Shown here one piece after another: positions 1 through 9,897 of a stretch of 64,000 nt of DNA. Positions within the stretch are counted from its first letter, which is position 1, and the number at the start of each line of letters is the position of its first letter. Both the position numbers and the translations under genes were made by a program. This stretch comes from Limnomonas spitsbergensis. Taxonomy: Eukaryota > Chlorophyta > Chlorophyceae > Chlamydomonadales. The DNA lies in the NCBI GenBank assembly GCA_037349105.1, contig JAYJMM010000039.1:7098501-7162500 (forward strand). Reading direction: 5' to 3'. Below the pieces are notes generated by a model. That model did no database searches, was not told the DNA's origin, and saw only the letters and a program-made list of their open reading frames with translations.

Positions 1-3000
1 GTCCCGGAGCGCTCTGGCTCTCTAGGTCTGGTATCCTGCGCCTGTGCTGTACCTTGATAAAATCCGCGCAGGATTTCCTTGTGGCCGCCGCCTGCTCGCA
101 TCTGGCTGCTAGATCCCTCCTTGGGTGTCTGCACAGGTCTGCCCACACTGGGCGTAAACTTGGACAGCGGCGTCCCGTAAACTGTGGATCCCGCCCCTCT
201 TTGAACCGGCACCCTGCGTGGTCGCATTGGCTGCCTTGGGCGCAGCCCTGTCACTGGCTGCCGCCCCTTCTCTTCTTGTATCGGATCAGGCAGCTCTTCC
301 TCAGATATTAGGTCAGCCCACGGCTTTCCCACCGGTACAGCTGACTTTTCCTGTGGTTCTTTGCTGCTCTGCGGGGCCTGCCTGGTCACAGCAGGCTTGA
401 TCTCAGCTCCCTCGCGCTTGATCTCTGCATCACTGGCCTCAGCCGGGTCCTCACCCGGCTCCAGCCCCCTCTGGATGTTGGCATCCATGAGGTGCTCACA
501 TGCACTGTCGCTGTGCTCGCACTCGAACCCGCAGAACATGCATACTCTTCCGGGGTAATACCTCATGGCCTGACGCATGGCATTGCGGGTGTCCATCTGC
601 TGCTGACGGTCACCTGTTGCGCAATCCTCCCAGAGCCTGGCCAGCTCCACATCTGCAGGCACCGCAGCAGGGAATGCTACCATGCACACATTCCTGCTGT
701 TGCTGTTGTTCACGGGTGCTGGCACCGGAGACCTGCTGCTCCTAGCTTCATCCACGTCACTGTCAGATGCCCTGTCTTGTGGCAACAGCGTCTGCAGTTT
801 CTTTGCCAAGCGACGCTTCATCATCCTCAGCTGCCTGGTCATTCTCATCTGCCAGGCAATCCCTGGCTGCCTGGCCATCCACAGCTGCCTGGCCATTCCT
901 TTGAGCTTCTGCTGGTACCAGTTCACCTTGTCCCTCAGCATGGGTATGGAGATTCCCAGCTCCTCAGGATTCTCTGCCGCCTCCAGCTGTTTGCTGGCCT
1001 GCTGGGCCGCCCCTGGTTCTGATATTGGCACCTGGACCCCTCCTGGAGCTGCTGCCACTGGTGGTGTGACAGGCCCATCCTCTTCTGGCTGGTGCATCTG
1101 CACCAGCACCGGCGCCTGCCTGTGCTCGTGGTCCTCAACCTCACTTGGTCCAACTGGTCCCTCAGCCACCTGTTGGTTCAGCTTCTGCTCCCACGGATGC
1201 AGTTGGTCCGGCTCGCAGCCGCCGGCCACCACCGGTGTCACATGGGCTGCCTCCCTCGACAAACACAAACGTGACGCATGCACCTGCAGTTGGCCTGGCT
1301 CACAGCCACCGATCCCTACAGGTGTCATATGAACTGCCTCCCTCTGCAAGCACCGTCGTGACGCCTGCAACTGCAGTTGGCCTGGCTCACAGCCACCGGC
1401 CACCACAGGTGTCACAGGAAGTGCCTCTCTCTGCAAACACAGCCGTGACGCATGCACCTGCAGTTGGCCTGGCTCACAGCCAGCGGCCGCCACAGGTGTC
1501 ACATGGGCTGCCTCCCTCGGCAAACACAGCCGTGACGCATGCACCTGCAGTTGACCTGGCTCACAGCCACCGATCCCTACAGGTGTCACAGGAACTGCCT
1601 CTCTCTGCAAACCCAGCCGTGACGCCTGCACCTGCAGTTGGCATGGCTCGCAGCCACCGATCCCTACAGGTGTCACAGGAACCGCCTCTCTCTGCAAACC
1701 CAGCCGTGACGCCTGCACCTGCAGTTGGCTTGGCTCGCAGCCACCGGCCACCACAATTTTCACAGGAACTGCCTCCTTCTGCAAACACAGCCGTGATGCC
1801 TCCACCTGCAGTTGGTCTGGCTCACAGCCACCGATCCCTACAGGTGTCACAGGAACTGCCTTTCTCTGCAAACACAGCCGTGACGCCTGCACCTGCAGTT
1901 GGCTTGGCTCGCAGCCACCGGTCACTGCAGGTGTCACAGGAACCGCCTCTCTCTGCAAACCCAGCCGTGACGCCTGCACCTGCAGTTGGCATGGCTCGCA
2001 GCCACCGATCCCTACAGGTGTCACAGGAACCGCCTCTCTCTGCAAACCCAGCCGTGACGCCTGCACCTGCAGTTGGCCTGGCTCACAGCCACCGGCCACC
2101 ACAGTTTTCACAGGAACTGCCTCCTTCTGCAAACACAGCCGTGATGCCTGCACCTGCAGTTGGTCTGGCTCACAGCCACCGATCCCTACAGGTGTCACAG
2201 GAACTGCCTTTCTCTGCAAACACAGCCGTGACGCCTGCACCTGCAGTTGGCTTGGCTCGCAGCCACCGGTCACTGCAGGTGTCACAGGAACCGCCTCTCT
2301 CTGCAAACCCAGCCGTGACGCCTGCACCTGCAGTTGGCTTGGCTCGCAGCCACCGGTCACTGGTTTGGGTGAAAAAGAATTCCCTATCGGAACACAGTTG
2401 ATCAGGTGCAGCTGCTCGCTAGCTACCGGGCTATCCTGCCTGGGTGGGCCGGCACTCTCTGCCGTAATACAGTTGATCAGGTGCAGCTGCTCGCTAGCTA
2501 CCAGGCTATCCTGCCTGGGTGGGCCGGCACTCTCTGCCGTAATACTGTTGATCAGGTGCCTGGGACTTGGCTCACTGTCACTGCTGAGGATATCAAACAT
2601 GGACCAGCCGTTGGGGGACACCTGATTACCTGGCTGCTCCATACACCTGGTCAATGCCTCCAAGGGTGCGCGCTGCTGGGGCACAGCCAGACTGCTTAAC
2701 CCCGCCTGCTCTGCGTCACACACACTTTTCCACACTCCAGTGGCCCACTGCCCTAGCCTGTTCCACCCTCTTGGCTGAGCCAGATCCTCCTTCCTTTTTA
2801 CTGGGGGCCATTCCGCAGTGGCGGCTTTTGCTCCACCCACCGCCTGCAGATCTGCAGGTTTCCTGATCACCTGACTTCCACCACGGGGCATCGTCCCGTT
2901 CTCCTTTTTAACGCACTGCGCAGCACTTGCCACTCTCATTAGCCTCTTCTGCGTCGCGTATTCTGGCCCACTGCCTAGGTCTCTTGCTCTCCCGCACTCT

Positions 3001-3437
3001 GCTGCCCCCTCTGGGGCTGCCGAGGTGCCTGCCCCTTGATCACCGTGATCGGGCTCGTTCTTGACTCGTTGCGCGGCCCCTGCCTCACTGGGCAAGTCCT
3101 GCTCTGGTGCGCCTTCTGGACCACTGTCCCGATTTGCGCCACTGGTCTGCGATACCTCAACGGCCGGGTCCAATGTCAGCTCAGGGGTTCTTCCTCCCTG
3201 TCTCAACCACTGCGCATATTCCAGGCCTTGCCTTAAAATATCCAGGGTTGATTGGGGCACTGGCCCACCTCGGCTGATCCGTTTGTGCGACACTTCAGCG
3301 CCCACAGGGCCATCAGCCTGCCCAACGTCCTTGGGCCAAGCTTGATCTGCACTGGGCACCTTGCACCCCAAAGCTGCGGGATCCTCGATCCCTGCTAGCC
3401 CGCGGGAAATACGCATCGCTTCTCCCTCAAGCGCCAT
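1..3437 (-). CDS. Repeat-bearing unknown protein, copy A (partial, C-terminus beyond window)
   Basis: The frame is open from an ATG at 3437 to the window start, about 1145 codons, and matches the copy C protein almost residue for residue. It starts MALEGEAMRISRG, then has a low-complexity Gln/Glu/Gly-rich N-terminus, 25-residue repeats (two units here against four in B and C), about thirteen 29-residue repeats, a basic Gln/Met-rich helical stretch, and a CMFC...CEH...CEH cluster that could bind zinc. The upstream GTG used in copy C is absent, which supports the ATG. I do not recognise the family. The preserved frame over three copies suggests a real product, possibly a gag- or ORF1-like protein of a mobile element, but nothing proves it. 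Confidence 0.55.
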   Translation of the reverse strand, partial: MALEGEAMRISRGLAGIEDPAALGCKVPSADQAWPKDVGQADGPVGAEVSHKRISRGGPVPQSTLDILRQGLEYAQWLRQGGRTPELTLDPAVEVSQTSGANRDSGPEGAPEQDLPSEAGAAQRVKNEPDHGDQGAGTSAAPEGAAECGRARDLGSGPEYATQKRLMRVASAAQCVKKENGTMPRGGSQVIRKPADLQAVGGAKAATAEWPPVKRKEDLAQPRGWNRLGQWATGVWKSVCDAEQAGLSSLAVPQQRAPLEALTRCMEQPGNQVSPNGWSMFDILSSDSEPSPRHLINSITAESAGPPRQDSLVASEQLHLINCITAESAGPPRQDSPVASEQLHLINCVPIGNSFSPKPVTGGCEPSQLQVQASRLGLQREAVPVTPAVTGGCEPSQLQVQASRLCLQRKAVPVTPVGIGGCEPDQLQVQASRLCLQKEAVPVKTVVAGGCEPGQLQVQASRLGLQREAVPVTPVGIGGCEPCQLQVQASRLGLQREAVPVTPAVTGGCEPSQLQVQASRLCLQRKAVPVTPVGIGGCEPDQLQVEASRLCLQKEAVPVKIVVAGGCEPSQLQVQASRLGLQREAVPVTPVGIGGCEPCQLQVQASRLGLQREAVPVTPVGIGGCEPGQLQVHASRLCLPREAAHVTPVAAAGCEPGQLQVHASRLCLQREALPVTPVVAGGCEPGQLQLQASRRCLQREAVHMTPVGIGGCEPGQLQVHASRLCLSREAAHVTPVVAGGCEPDQLHPWEQKLNQQVAEGPVGPSEVEDHEHRQAPVLVQMHQPEEDGPVTPPVAAAPGGVQVPISEPGAAQQASKQLEAAENPEELGISIPMLRDKVNWYQQKLKGMARQLWMARQPGIAWQMRMTRQLRMMKRRLAKKLQTLLPQDRASDSDVDEARSSRSPVPAPVNNSNSRNVCMVAFPAAVPADVELARLWEDCATGDRQQQMDTRNAMRQAMRYYPGRVCMFCGFECEHSDSACEHLMDANIQRGLEPGEDPAEASDAEIKREGAEIKPAVTRQAPQSSKEPQEKSAVPVGKPWADLISEEELPDPIQEEKGRQPVTGLRPRQPMRPRRVPVQRGAGSTVYGTPLSKFTPSVGRPVQTPKEGSSSQMRAGGGHKEILRGFYQGTAQAQDTRPREPERSG
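1200..2370 (-). repeat. 87-bp in-frame tandem array, copy A (about 13 units)
   Basis: Units of 87 bp encode a 29-residue repeat of the form CEPxQLQVQASRLxLQREA followed by VPVTPVGIGG-like residues. Units differ by point changes such as C/S, D/S/G/C and G/C substitutions. Because 87 is a multiple of three, other frames are also open here and give long spurious plus-strand ORFs. Confidence 0.9.
2394..2543 (-). repeat. 75-bp in-frame tandem array, copy A (2 units)
   Basis: Two 75-bp units, followed by a partial third, encode the 25-residue repeat HLINCITAESAGPPRQDSLV plus ASEQL. Copies B and C have four units each, so unit number varies between near-identical copies. Confidence 0.9.
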
Positions 3438-3853
3438 CTGCTGCTCTGAGTCCAGGCCCTGCCTTTCTGAGGGCTTGCTAGACAGGCCTGGTTGACAGGC
3501 AATTATAGCTCAAGGACAGGCAATCCGAATCTTTCTATTTGCTCAACAATATCTGGTGCTAGGCGGAATTCTCCTTCGCCCAACTTTCTCCCAGCTTTCA
3601 CTGCGATCCTTGCACAGGGAATCAAGGCGGGTTTATAACTCCACAACTGGATCTTCGAGCTTCTCCCCAAGGCTCTTCACAGCCGGGGTTTGCAAGATCT
3701 AATTTGGCACGAAAAGCCCAGCAGAATGCAGCAACAGAGGTGCTTTTTCAAGCTGTCCAAGGCGAACAATTCAAAAAAATATTCCAGGTCAGACAAGCTT
3801 AGCTTCCCTCAGCGAGGAACTCGTTGGCAAGCAGCTGATCAGGCTGCAATACC

Positions 3854-4318
3854 ACTTTTGTCCCTTTTGAAGGACACTGAGAGCGGGGATGCTCGGGGTT
3901 GCGAAGGAACGGCGACGGAAGTGACTTTGTCCGTGGGTTTTGTCGCCGGGCGGACTCAGCTGGAAGCTGGTACGCCGAGAGCTCCTGGTCGGCTTTGCGC
4001 CTCCTGGTCTATTTAGGTGAATATCTGCTTGGGACTGCTTGCCTGATTAGTCGTATCCGATGGACGAGTAGTCAGGGATCGGCACCGTAGGTCGCGTGCT
4101 CTTCAGGGCGAGCTCCGTAGATGGCGTCGGCTGGGGATGTCCAGTGATATGGATGGGGCTCGCTTGTCACTTGCTTATGCTATCACCACTTTCCGTGGTG
4201 CTAGACTTGACTGAAGTGTAAGGTACTGACTTAGTGGCGAGCAAGGGCTACTAGTATCCGTGAGAGCTAGGCCTATACTCTTTACACCAGAGGCCTGTCC
4301 TTCAAAAGGGACAAAAGT
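3854..4318. repeat. Perfect 23-bp inverted repeat, copy A
   Basis: The left arm at 3854-3876 begins ACTTTTGTCCCT and ends GGACA; the right arm at 4296-4318 is its exact reverse complement. The arms are 419 bp apart. The spacer holds no clear ORF on the minus strand. The arms lie in the head region upstream of the minus-strand ORF and could be a nested element's ends, a recombination site or a promoter structure. Confidence 0.85.
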
Positions 4319-4332
4319 AGTAGCTTAGGCAA

Positions 4333-4520
4333 CTGCCGGGATACAGGGACCCGGCAGGCCCAATTCAGAATACGGTACAATCTGTCAAATCAACCGGCGT
4401 AAGCGGGTTTCTAGGTCTCAGTTCAAATCCGTAGACTCCGCAGAGAAGCTGCGGAGTCCCCGAGGCCGCTAACTGCGGTCTAAACGGTTCTGTCACGTAT
4501 ACGGTAATATACTGTGACAG
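4333..4520. repeat. Hairpin chain at the shared right end, copy A
   Basis: Three clear stem-loops follow each other. The first is 4333-4357 (stem CTGCCGGG/CCCGGCAG). The second is 4434-4458 (10-bp stem GACTCCGCAG/CTGCGGAGTC, loop AGAAG). The third is the terminal hairpin 4490-4520 (CTGTCAC and GTAT pair with ATAC and GTGACAG, with one bulged T). A short CCGC/GCGG stem lies between the second and third. All are seen directly; function is unknown. Confidence 0.8.
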
Positions 4521-4522
4521 CT

Positions 4523-6033
4523 GTCGCACCATAAAGCAGTAAACGTGCCAATATGGTAAACTCCGGAATCTCCGGTAAAGGCGCCTTAGAGAAGTGTCCT
4601 TCTACTCATAAACACGGTACATTACCGTACACACAGACTCCTTGTACTTCAGACAAGAGCTGTTAACTGGCTACTGTAAGGTTCAGCCCTAGCAGGAAGT
4701 CTCTCTGCCTAGGGGCAATGTCTGGGTGTCCCTGTCTTGTGGGTACCGCCCCTACTACTTCACTCGCCCCCCGCTCCTCAGCGTTAAGCCTAAAGGGCAT
4801 GCGCTGGGAGCCGGAACAAGGGGTCGGTACTGAAAGAAATCTGGAAAAATCTGTACGCCCAGAAGATCAAAAAATCAAAGCAAATCTGCCTGGTTCAGGC
4901 CGTCCCCCGCATCTGCCTGGTTCAGGCTATATACACACATCAGCCTGGTTCAGGCTGTTTTCAAAGCAAAATCTGTACGCCCAGAACTTGTTAGTTACCT
5001 AACACTGAAGCCTCCTTTACATCTGACTGCAATCCAGCCAGTCGGAAAAAAAATCCCCTGAAGAAAATCCACTGCAGGAAATGTGCTGCAGGACATCCAC
5101 ACAAGGAAATTCACCAAAGAAAAAAATTCACTGAAACCCGTGGCGGACCCTAGGTCCACCCACGGTTCTGCACACTTGACAAAGGCCTCTGGGACCCTGA
5201 TCTCTCTCCGGCCTGATTGGGGCACACAGAATCCGGTACCGTCACCAGTGTCATGCTTGGTTGCAGGCAATAAAGGGTCAGAACCCATCAGAAACCCTCA
5301 GCAACCATCAGAAAGCATCAGAAACCATCAGAAATCATCAGAAACCATCAAAAATCATCAGAAACCATCAGAAGTCAGAATCTTTAAACTTCTGGAAAAT
5401 ATGTACGTAGAAGCTCAAATCGTCTTAACAAATCTGCCTGGTTCAGGCCTTCTTCAATCAGAACAAAAAAAATCCACCGAGTCTCAGCTGAAGCGCAATG
5501 CGCAGAATCCTACAAATCCAGGCTGTTCAGCCCACTACTGGCTAGCAAACAGAGAAATTTTCAAAGTTATCAGGTCAAGCTAAGAACAACCGCTGCTCTC
5601 GCCCCACTGCGCCATAGCCGCCTGGTCTTCAATGGCCACAGGAAATGTGCGCCGTAGCAGCGTGATCCGCCCCCTGCTGTGTTATCATCGCCCGAGTTGA
5701 CTAATTCTCCTCGCTCATCATCTTCATAACATATGTACTACCGTAGCCTTGCTGCTACGGTGTTTGAGAAAAAAAAAATCACTATGTTGCTGCGATAGCT
5801 TTAACTCCAATCCTGCATCTTCCGTCTTCGGTCCGCTGGCTGCCGGCCCACTGCCTGCCGGTTACTTAGGACAAGCCGCTCTGCGTCTGCATTTTCTGCT
5901 CTGTAGGCGCCTGCCCGCCCATTGCCAGTTACGGCGTGGGTAACGTCACGTGCTCAGCGGCCTTGCCGCTCTGGGCTCGGCCTCAGGTCTCGGTAAGCTC
6001 CGCAAGGGCTGACTCCTCCTCTTTGTTGGAAGC
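4523..6033. other. Spacer between repeat copies A and B, no convincing gene
   Basis: This sequence is not shared with the other copies. It holds four copies of the small palindrome GCCTGGTTCAGGC (4888, 4915, 4943, 5436) and a 10-bp-period CCATCAGAAA tract at about 5278-5377. ORFs here are short and low in complexity, and I call none of them. Confidence 0.6.
5278..5377. repeat. Degenerate 10-bp tandem repeat (CCATCAGAAA)
   Basis: About nine to ten units of the type CCATCAGAAA with small changes run through this stretch. It is simple-sequence DNA in the spacer between copies A and B. Confidence 0.8.
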
Positions 6034-9000
6034 CTAGCGCCACCTTGGCCCATTTATGGACCGCTCGCTGGGTGACATTGGCTTCTCTTCATCCAAGGAA
6101 TATCTTTCTCCAAAAAGTCTCTTCCTCCAAGAAGCCTCTCGCGCCTCCTCCTCCTCATCCGCCTCTTCCTCCTCTTCCATCTCATTCTCCTCTTCTGCCT
6201 CTTCCATCTCATTCTCCTCTTCTGCCGCAGGCCTGTGATCTGTGACCAACAGGTCCCCCATTTCCAGGGCGAACTTCTCCCACAGCACCACCTGCTGCGT
6301 CAGCACAGTGATCTGCTCCTCATCGGTCATGCACAAGTACCCTAGCACAGTGATCACGAACTTGCTCAGCTTGACCCTGGTGGCCACTGGCAGCCTTGGG
6401 CGCAGCCCTGTCACTGGCTGCCGCCCCTTCTCTTCTTGTATCGGATCAGGCAGCTCTTCCTCAGATATTAGGTCAGCCCACGGCTTTCCCACCGGTACAG
6501 CTGACTTTTCCTGTGGTTCTTTGCTGCTCTGCGGGGCCTGCCTGGTCACAGCAGGCTTGATCTCAGCTCCCTCGCGCTTGATCTCTGCATCACTGGCCTC
6601 AGCCGGGTCCTCACCCGGCTCCAGCCCCCTCTGGATGTTGGCATCCATGAGGTGCTCACATGCACTGTCGCTGTGCTCGCACTCGAACCCGCAGAACATG
6701 CATACTCTTCCGGGGTAATACCTCATGGCCTGACGCATGGCATTGCGAGTGTCCATCTGCTGCTGACGGTCACCTGTTGCGCAATCCTCCCAGAGCCTGG
6801 CCAGCTCCACATCTGCAGGCACCGCAGCAGGGAATGCTACCATGCACACATTCCTGCTGCTGCTGTTGTTCACGGGTGCTGGCACCGGAGACCTGCTGCT
6901 CCTAGCTTCATCCACGTCACTGTCAGCTGCCCTGTCTTGTGGCAACAGCGTCTGCAGTTTCTTTGCCAAGCGACGCTTCATCATCCTCAGCTGCCTGGTC
7001 ATTCTCATCTGCCAGGCAATCCCTGGCTGCCTGGCCATCCACAGCTGCCTGGCCATTCCTTTGAGCTTCTGCTGGTACCAGTTCACCTTTTCCCTCAGCA
7101 TGGGTATGGAGATCCCCTGCTCCTCTGACCCCTCAGGATTCTCTGCCGCCTCCAGCTGTTTGCTGGCCTGCTGGGCCGCCCCTGGTTCTGATATTGGCAC
7201 CTGGACCCCTCCTGGAGCTGCTGCCACTGGTGGTGTGACAGGCCCATCCTCTTCTGGCTGGTGCATCTGCACCAGCACCGGCGCCTGCCTGTGCTCGTGG
7301 TCCTCAACCTCACTTGGTCCAACTGGTCCCTCAGCCACCTGTTGGTTCAAATTCTGCTCCCACGGATGCAGTTGGTCCGGCTCGCAGCCGCCGGCCACCA
7401 CAGGTGTCACATGGGCTGCCTCCCTCGACAAACACAAACGTGACGCCTGCACCTGCAGTTGGCCTGGCTCACAGCCACCGATCCCTACAGGTGTCACATG
7501 AATTGCCTCCCTCTGCAAGCACCGTCGTGACGCCTGCAACTGCAGTTGGCCTGGCTCACAGCCACCGGCCACCACAGGTGTCACAGGAACGTCCTCCATC
7601 TGAAAACACAGCCGTGACGCCTGCACCTGCAGTTGGCACGGCTCGTGGCCATCGGTCACCACAGGTGTCACAGGAACTGCCTCTCTCTGCAAACACAGCC
7701 GTGACGCATGCACCTGCAGTTGGCCTGGCTCACAGCCAGCGGCCGCCACAGGTGTCACATGGGCTGCCTCCCTCGGCAAACACAGCCGTGACGCATGCAC
7801 CTGCAGTTGGCATGGCTCGCAGCCACCGATCCCTACAGGTGTCACAGGAACTGCCTCTCTCTGCAAACCCAGCCGTGACGCCTGCACCTGCAGTTGGCAT
7901 GGCTCGCAGCCACCGATCCCTACAGGTGTCACAGGAACCGCCTCTCTCTGCAAACCCAGCCGTGACGCCTGCACCTGCAGTTGGTCTGGCTCACAGCCAC
8001 CGATCCCGACAGGTGTCACAGGAACTGCCTCCATCTGCAAACACAGCCGTGACGCCTGCACCTGCAGTTGGTCTGGCTCACAGCCACCGATCCCTACAGG
8101 TGTCACAGGAACTGCCTTTCTCTGCAAACACAGCCGTGACGCCTGCACCTGCAGTTGGCTTGGCTCGGAGCCACCGATCCCTACAGGTGTCACATGAACC
8201 GCCTCTCTCTGCAAACCCAGTTGTGACGCCTGCACCTGCAGTTGGTCTGGCTCACAGCCACCGATCCCTACAGGTGTCACAGGAACTGCCTTTCTCTGCA
8301 AACACAGCCTTGACGCCTGCACCTGCAGTTGGTCTGGCTCACAGCCACCGATCCCGACAGGTGTCACAGGAACTGCCTCCATCTGCAAACCCAGCCGTGA
8401 CGCCTGCACCTGCAGTTGGCTTGGCTCGGAGCCACCGGTCACTGGTTTGGGTGAAAAAGCATTCCCTATTGGAACACAGTTGATCAGGTGCAGCTGCTCG
8501 CTAGCTACCGGGCTATCCTGCCTGGGTGGTCCGGCACTCTCTGCCGTAATACAGTTGATCAGGTGCAGCTGCTCGCTAGCTACCAGGCTATCCTGCCTGG
8601 GTGGGCCGGCACTCTCTGCCGTAATACAGTTGATCAGGTGCAGCTGCTCGCTAGCTACCAGGCTATCCTGCCTGGGTGGGCCGGCACTCTCTGCCGTAAT
8701 ACAGTTGATCAGGTGCAGCTGCTCGCTAGCTACCAGGCTATCCTGCCTGGGTGGGCCGGCACTCTCTGCCGTAATACAGTTGATCAGGTGCCTGGGACTT
8801 GGCTCACTGTCACTGCTGAGGATATCAAACATGGACCAGCCGTTGGGGGACACCTGATTACCTGGCTGCTCCATACACCTGGTCAATGCCTCCAAGGGTG
8901 CGCGCTGCTGGGGCACAGCCAGACTGCTTAATCCCGCCTGCTCTGCGTCACACACACTTTTCCACACTCCAGTGGCCCACTGCCCTAGCCTGTTCCACCC

Positions 9001-9498
9001 TATTGGCTGAGTCAGATCCTCCTTCCTTTTTACTGGGGGCCATTCCGCAGTGGCGGCTTTTGCTCCACCCACCGCCTGCAGATCTGCAGGTTTCCTGATC
9101 ACCTGACTTCCACCACGGGGCATCGTCCCGTTCTCCTTTTTAACGCACTGCGCAGCACTTGCCACTCTCATTAGCCTCTTCTGCGTCGCGTATTCTGGCC
9201 CACTGCCTAGGTCTCTTGCTCTCCCGCACTCTGCTGCCCCCTCTGGGGCTGCCGAGGTGCCTGCCCCTTGATCACCGTGATCGGGCTTGTTCTTGACTCG
9301 TTGCGCGGCTCCTGCCCCACTGGGCAAGTCCTGCTCTGGTGCGCCTTCTGGACCACTGTCCTGACTTGCGCCACTGGTCTGCGACACCTCAACGGGCCAA
9401 GCTTGATCTGCACTGGGCACCTTGCACCCCAAAGCTGCGGGATCCTCGATCCCTGCTAGCCCGCGAGAAATACGCGTCGCTTCTCCCTCAAGCGCCAT
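6034..9498 (-). CDS. Repeat-bearing unknown protein, copy B (1154 aa, alternative acidic C-terminus)
   Basis: This is a complete ATG-to-stop frame. Compared with copy C it lacks about 58 residues near residue 36, an in-frame deletion after ADQAWP. It has four 25-residue repeats and about thirteen 29-residue repeats, then the same helical basic stretch and Cys/His cluster. After the shared ...TGLRPR the C-terminus is unrelated to copy C: a short hydrophobic segment (VKLSKFVITVLGYL), a Glu-rich acidic tract, and the end SERSINGPRWR. I do not recognise the family. Swapped ends with an open frame imply recombination between family members. Introns were not needed for the model. Confidence 0.6.
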   Translation of the reverse strand: MALEGEATRISRGLAGIEDPAALGCKVPSADQAWPVEVSQTSGASQDSGPEGAPEQDLPSGAGAAQRVKNKPDHGDQGAGTSAAPEGAAECGRARDLGSGPEYATQKRLMRVASAAQCVKKENGTMPRGGSQVIRKPADLQAVGGAKAATAEWPPVKRKEDLTQPIGWNRLGQWATGVWKSVCDAEQAGLSSLAVPQQRAPLEALTRCMEQPGNQVSPNGWSMFDILSSDSEPSPRHLINCITAESAGPPRQDSLVASEQLHLINCITAESAGPPRQDSLVASEQLHLINCITAESAGPPRQDSLVASEQLHLINCITAESAGPPRQDSPVASEQLHLINCVPIGNAFSPKPVTGGSEPSQLQVQASRLGLQMEAVPVTPVGIGGCEPDQLQVQASRLCLQRKAVPVTPVGIGGCEPDQLQVQASQLGLQREAVHVTPVGIGGSEPSQLQVQASRLCLQRKAVPVTPVGIGGCEPDQLQVQASRLCLQMEAVPVTPVGIGGCEPDQLQVQASRLGLQREAVPVTPVGIGGCEPCQLQVQASRLGLQREAVPVTPVGIGGCEPCQLQVHASRLCLPREAAHVTPVAAAGCEPGQLQVHASRLCLQREAVPVTPVVTDGHEPCQLQVQASRLCFQMEDVPVTPVVAGGCEPGQLQLQASRRCLQREAIHVTPVGIGGCEPGQLQVQASRLCLSREAAHVTPVVAGGCEPDQLHPWEQNLNQQVAEGPVGPSEVEDHEHRQAPVLVQMHQPEEDGPVTPPVAAAPGGVQVPISEPGAAQQASKQLEAAENPEGSEEQGISIPMLREKVNWYQQKLKGMARQLWMARQPGIAWQMRMTRQLRMMKRRLAKKLQTLLPQDRAADSDVDEARSSRSPVPAPVNNSSSRNVCMVAFPAAVPADVELARLWEDCATGDRQQQMDTRNAMRQAMRYYPGRVCMFCGFECEHSDSACEHLMDANIQRGLEPGEDPAEASDAEIKREGAEIKPAVTRQAPQSSKEPQEKSAVPVGKPWADLISEEELPDPIQEEKGRQPVTGLRPRLPVATRVKLSKFVITVLGYLCMTDEEQITVLTQQVVLWEKFALEMGDLLVTDHRPAAEEENEMEEAEEENEMEEEEEADEEEEAREASWRKRLFGERYSLDEEKPMSPSERSINGPRWR
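7370..8440 (-). repeat. 87-bp in-frame tandem array, copy B (about 12-13 units)
   Basis: The same 29-residue unit as in copy A, with its own pattern of substitutions, including variants DGHEPCQLQ and AAGCEPGQLQ. The last unit is partial. Confidence 0.9.
8476..8775 (-). repeat. 75-bp in-frame tandem array, copy B (4 units)
   Basis: Four near-perfect 75-bp units encode the 25-residue HLINCITAESAGPP repeat. Identity between units is higher than in the 87-bp array, which suggests recent expansion or homogenisation. Confidence 0.92.
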
Positions 9499-9897
9499 CT
9501 GCTGCTCTGAGTCCAGGCCCTGCCTTTCAGTTCACACAGTTCACACAGTTCTGGGCCACTGAAATCTCAGCCTCAGCAATCCATTGATCACTGATCCTTA
9601 GATCCACTTCTGTCAACACTTGGGAATTTGCACTCCACCACAAAGGCAAGTCCAGGTGCACAGGCACTATCAGCTGGGTTAATAACTCCACAGCCTGATC
9701 TTCAAGCTACGTCTGCTTCTGGGTTGCCACGCCCAGCGCAAGCAGGGATTGGCTTGGAATATCTATGAGAAATCCTCTGCTCAGTGATTTCTAGCTGTCC
9801 AAGGCAGATCCGCTGTCTCAAAAAGAAATTCCAAGCTCCACAGCACATACACCTTTAGCAGGATTCGTTGGGTCAGGCTGATAAGGCAAGATCCACT

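Larger units (their letters stand above)
1..4522 (-). mobile_element. Repeat copy A of an unassigned large repeat family (left end outside window)
   Basis: This stretch is nearly identical to copy C: base 1 here corresponds to about base 11264 there, and identity runs to about 4522, just past the terminal hairpin. It holds a partial minus-strand ORF, two in-frame tandem arrays and a head region with an inverted repeat and hairpins. The right end is shared with copies B and C while left ends differ, which suggests a fixed end and a variable end. I see no reverse transcriptase, integrase or transposase, so calling it mobile is inference from copy number and shared ends. Confidence 0.6.

Noticed and set aside
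1145..2401. Long plus-strand ORF (418 aa) across the 87-bp array, and the similar one at 7314-8483
   Set aside because: It is a shadow: 87-bp units keep all frames periodic, the plus frame is broken in copy C at 12915, and it covers only the array, while the minus frame is open through unique sequence in all copies.
4410..4432. tRNA T-arm-like GTTCAAATCC in the head of the repeats (possible pol III B box)
   Set aside because: No matching A box or cloverleaf could be drawn and the flanking stem does not pair well.
4490..4520. Terminal hairpin with TAATATAC as a Rep-type rolling-circle origin
   Set aside because: The loop does not contain the TAATATTAC nonanucleotide and no Rep protein is encoded; the resemblance is short.
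7370..8440. Regular array resembling a CRISPR locus
   Set aside because: Units are contiguous 87-bp coding repeats without constant repeat/variable spacer structure, in a eukaryotic genome.
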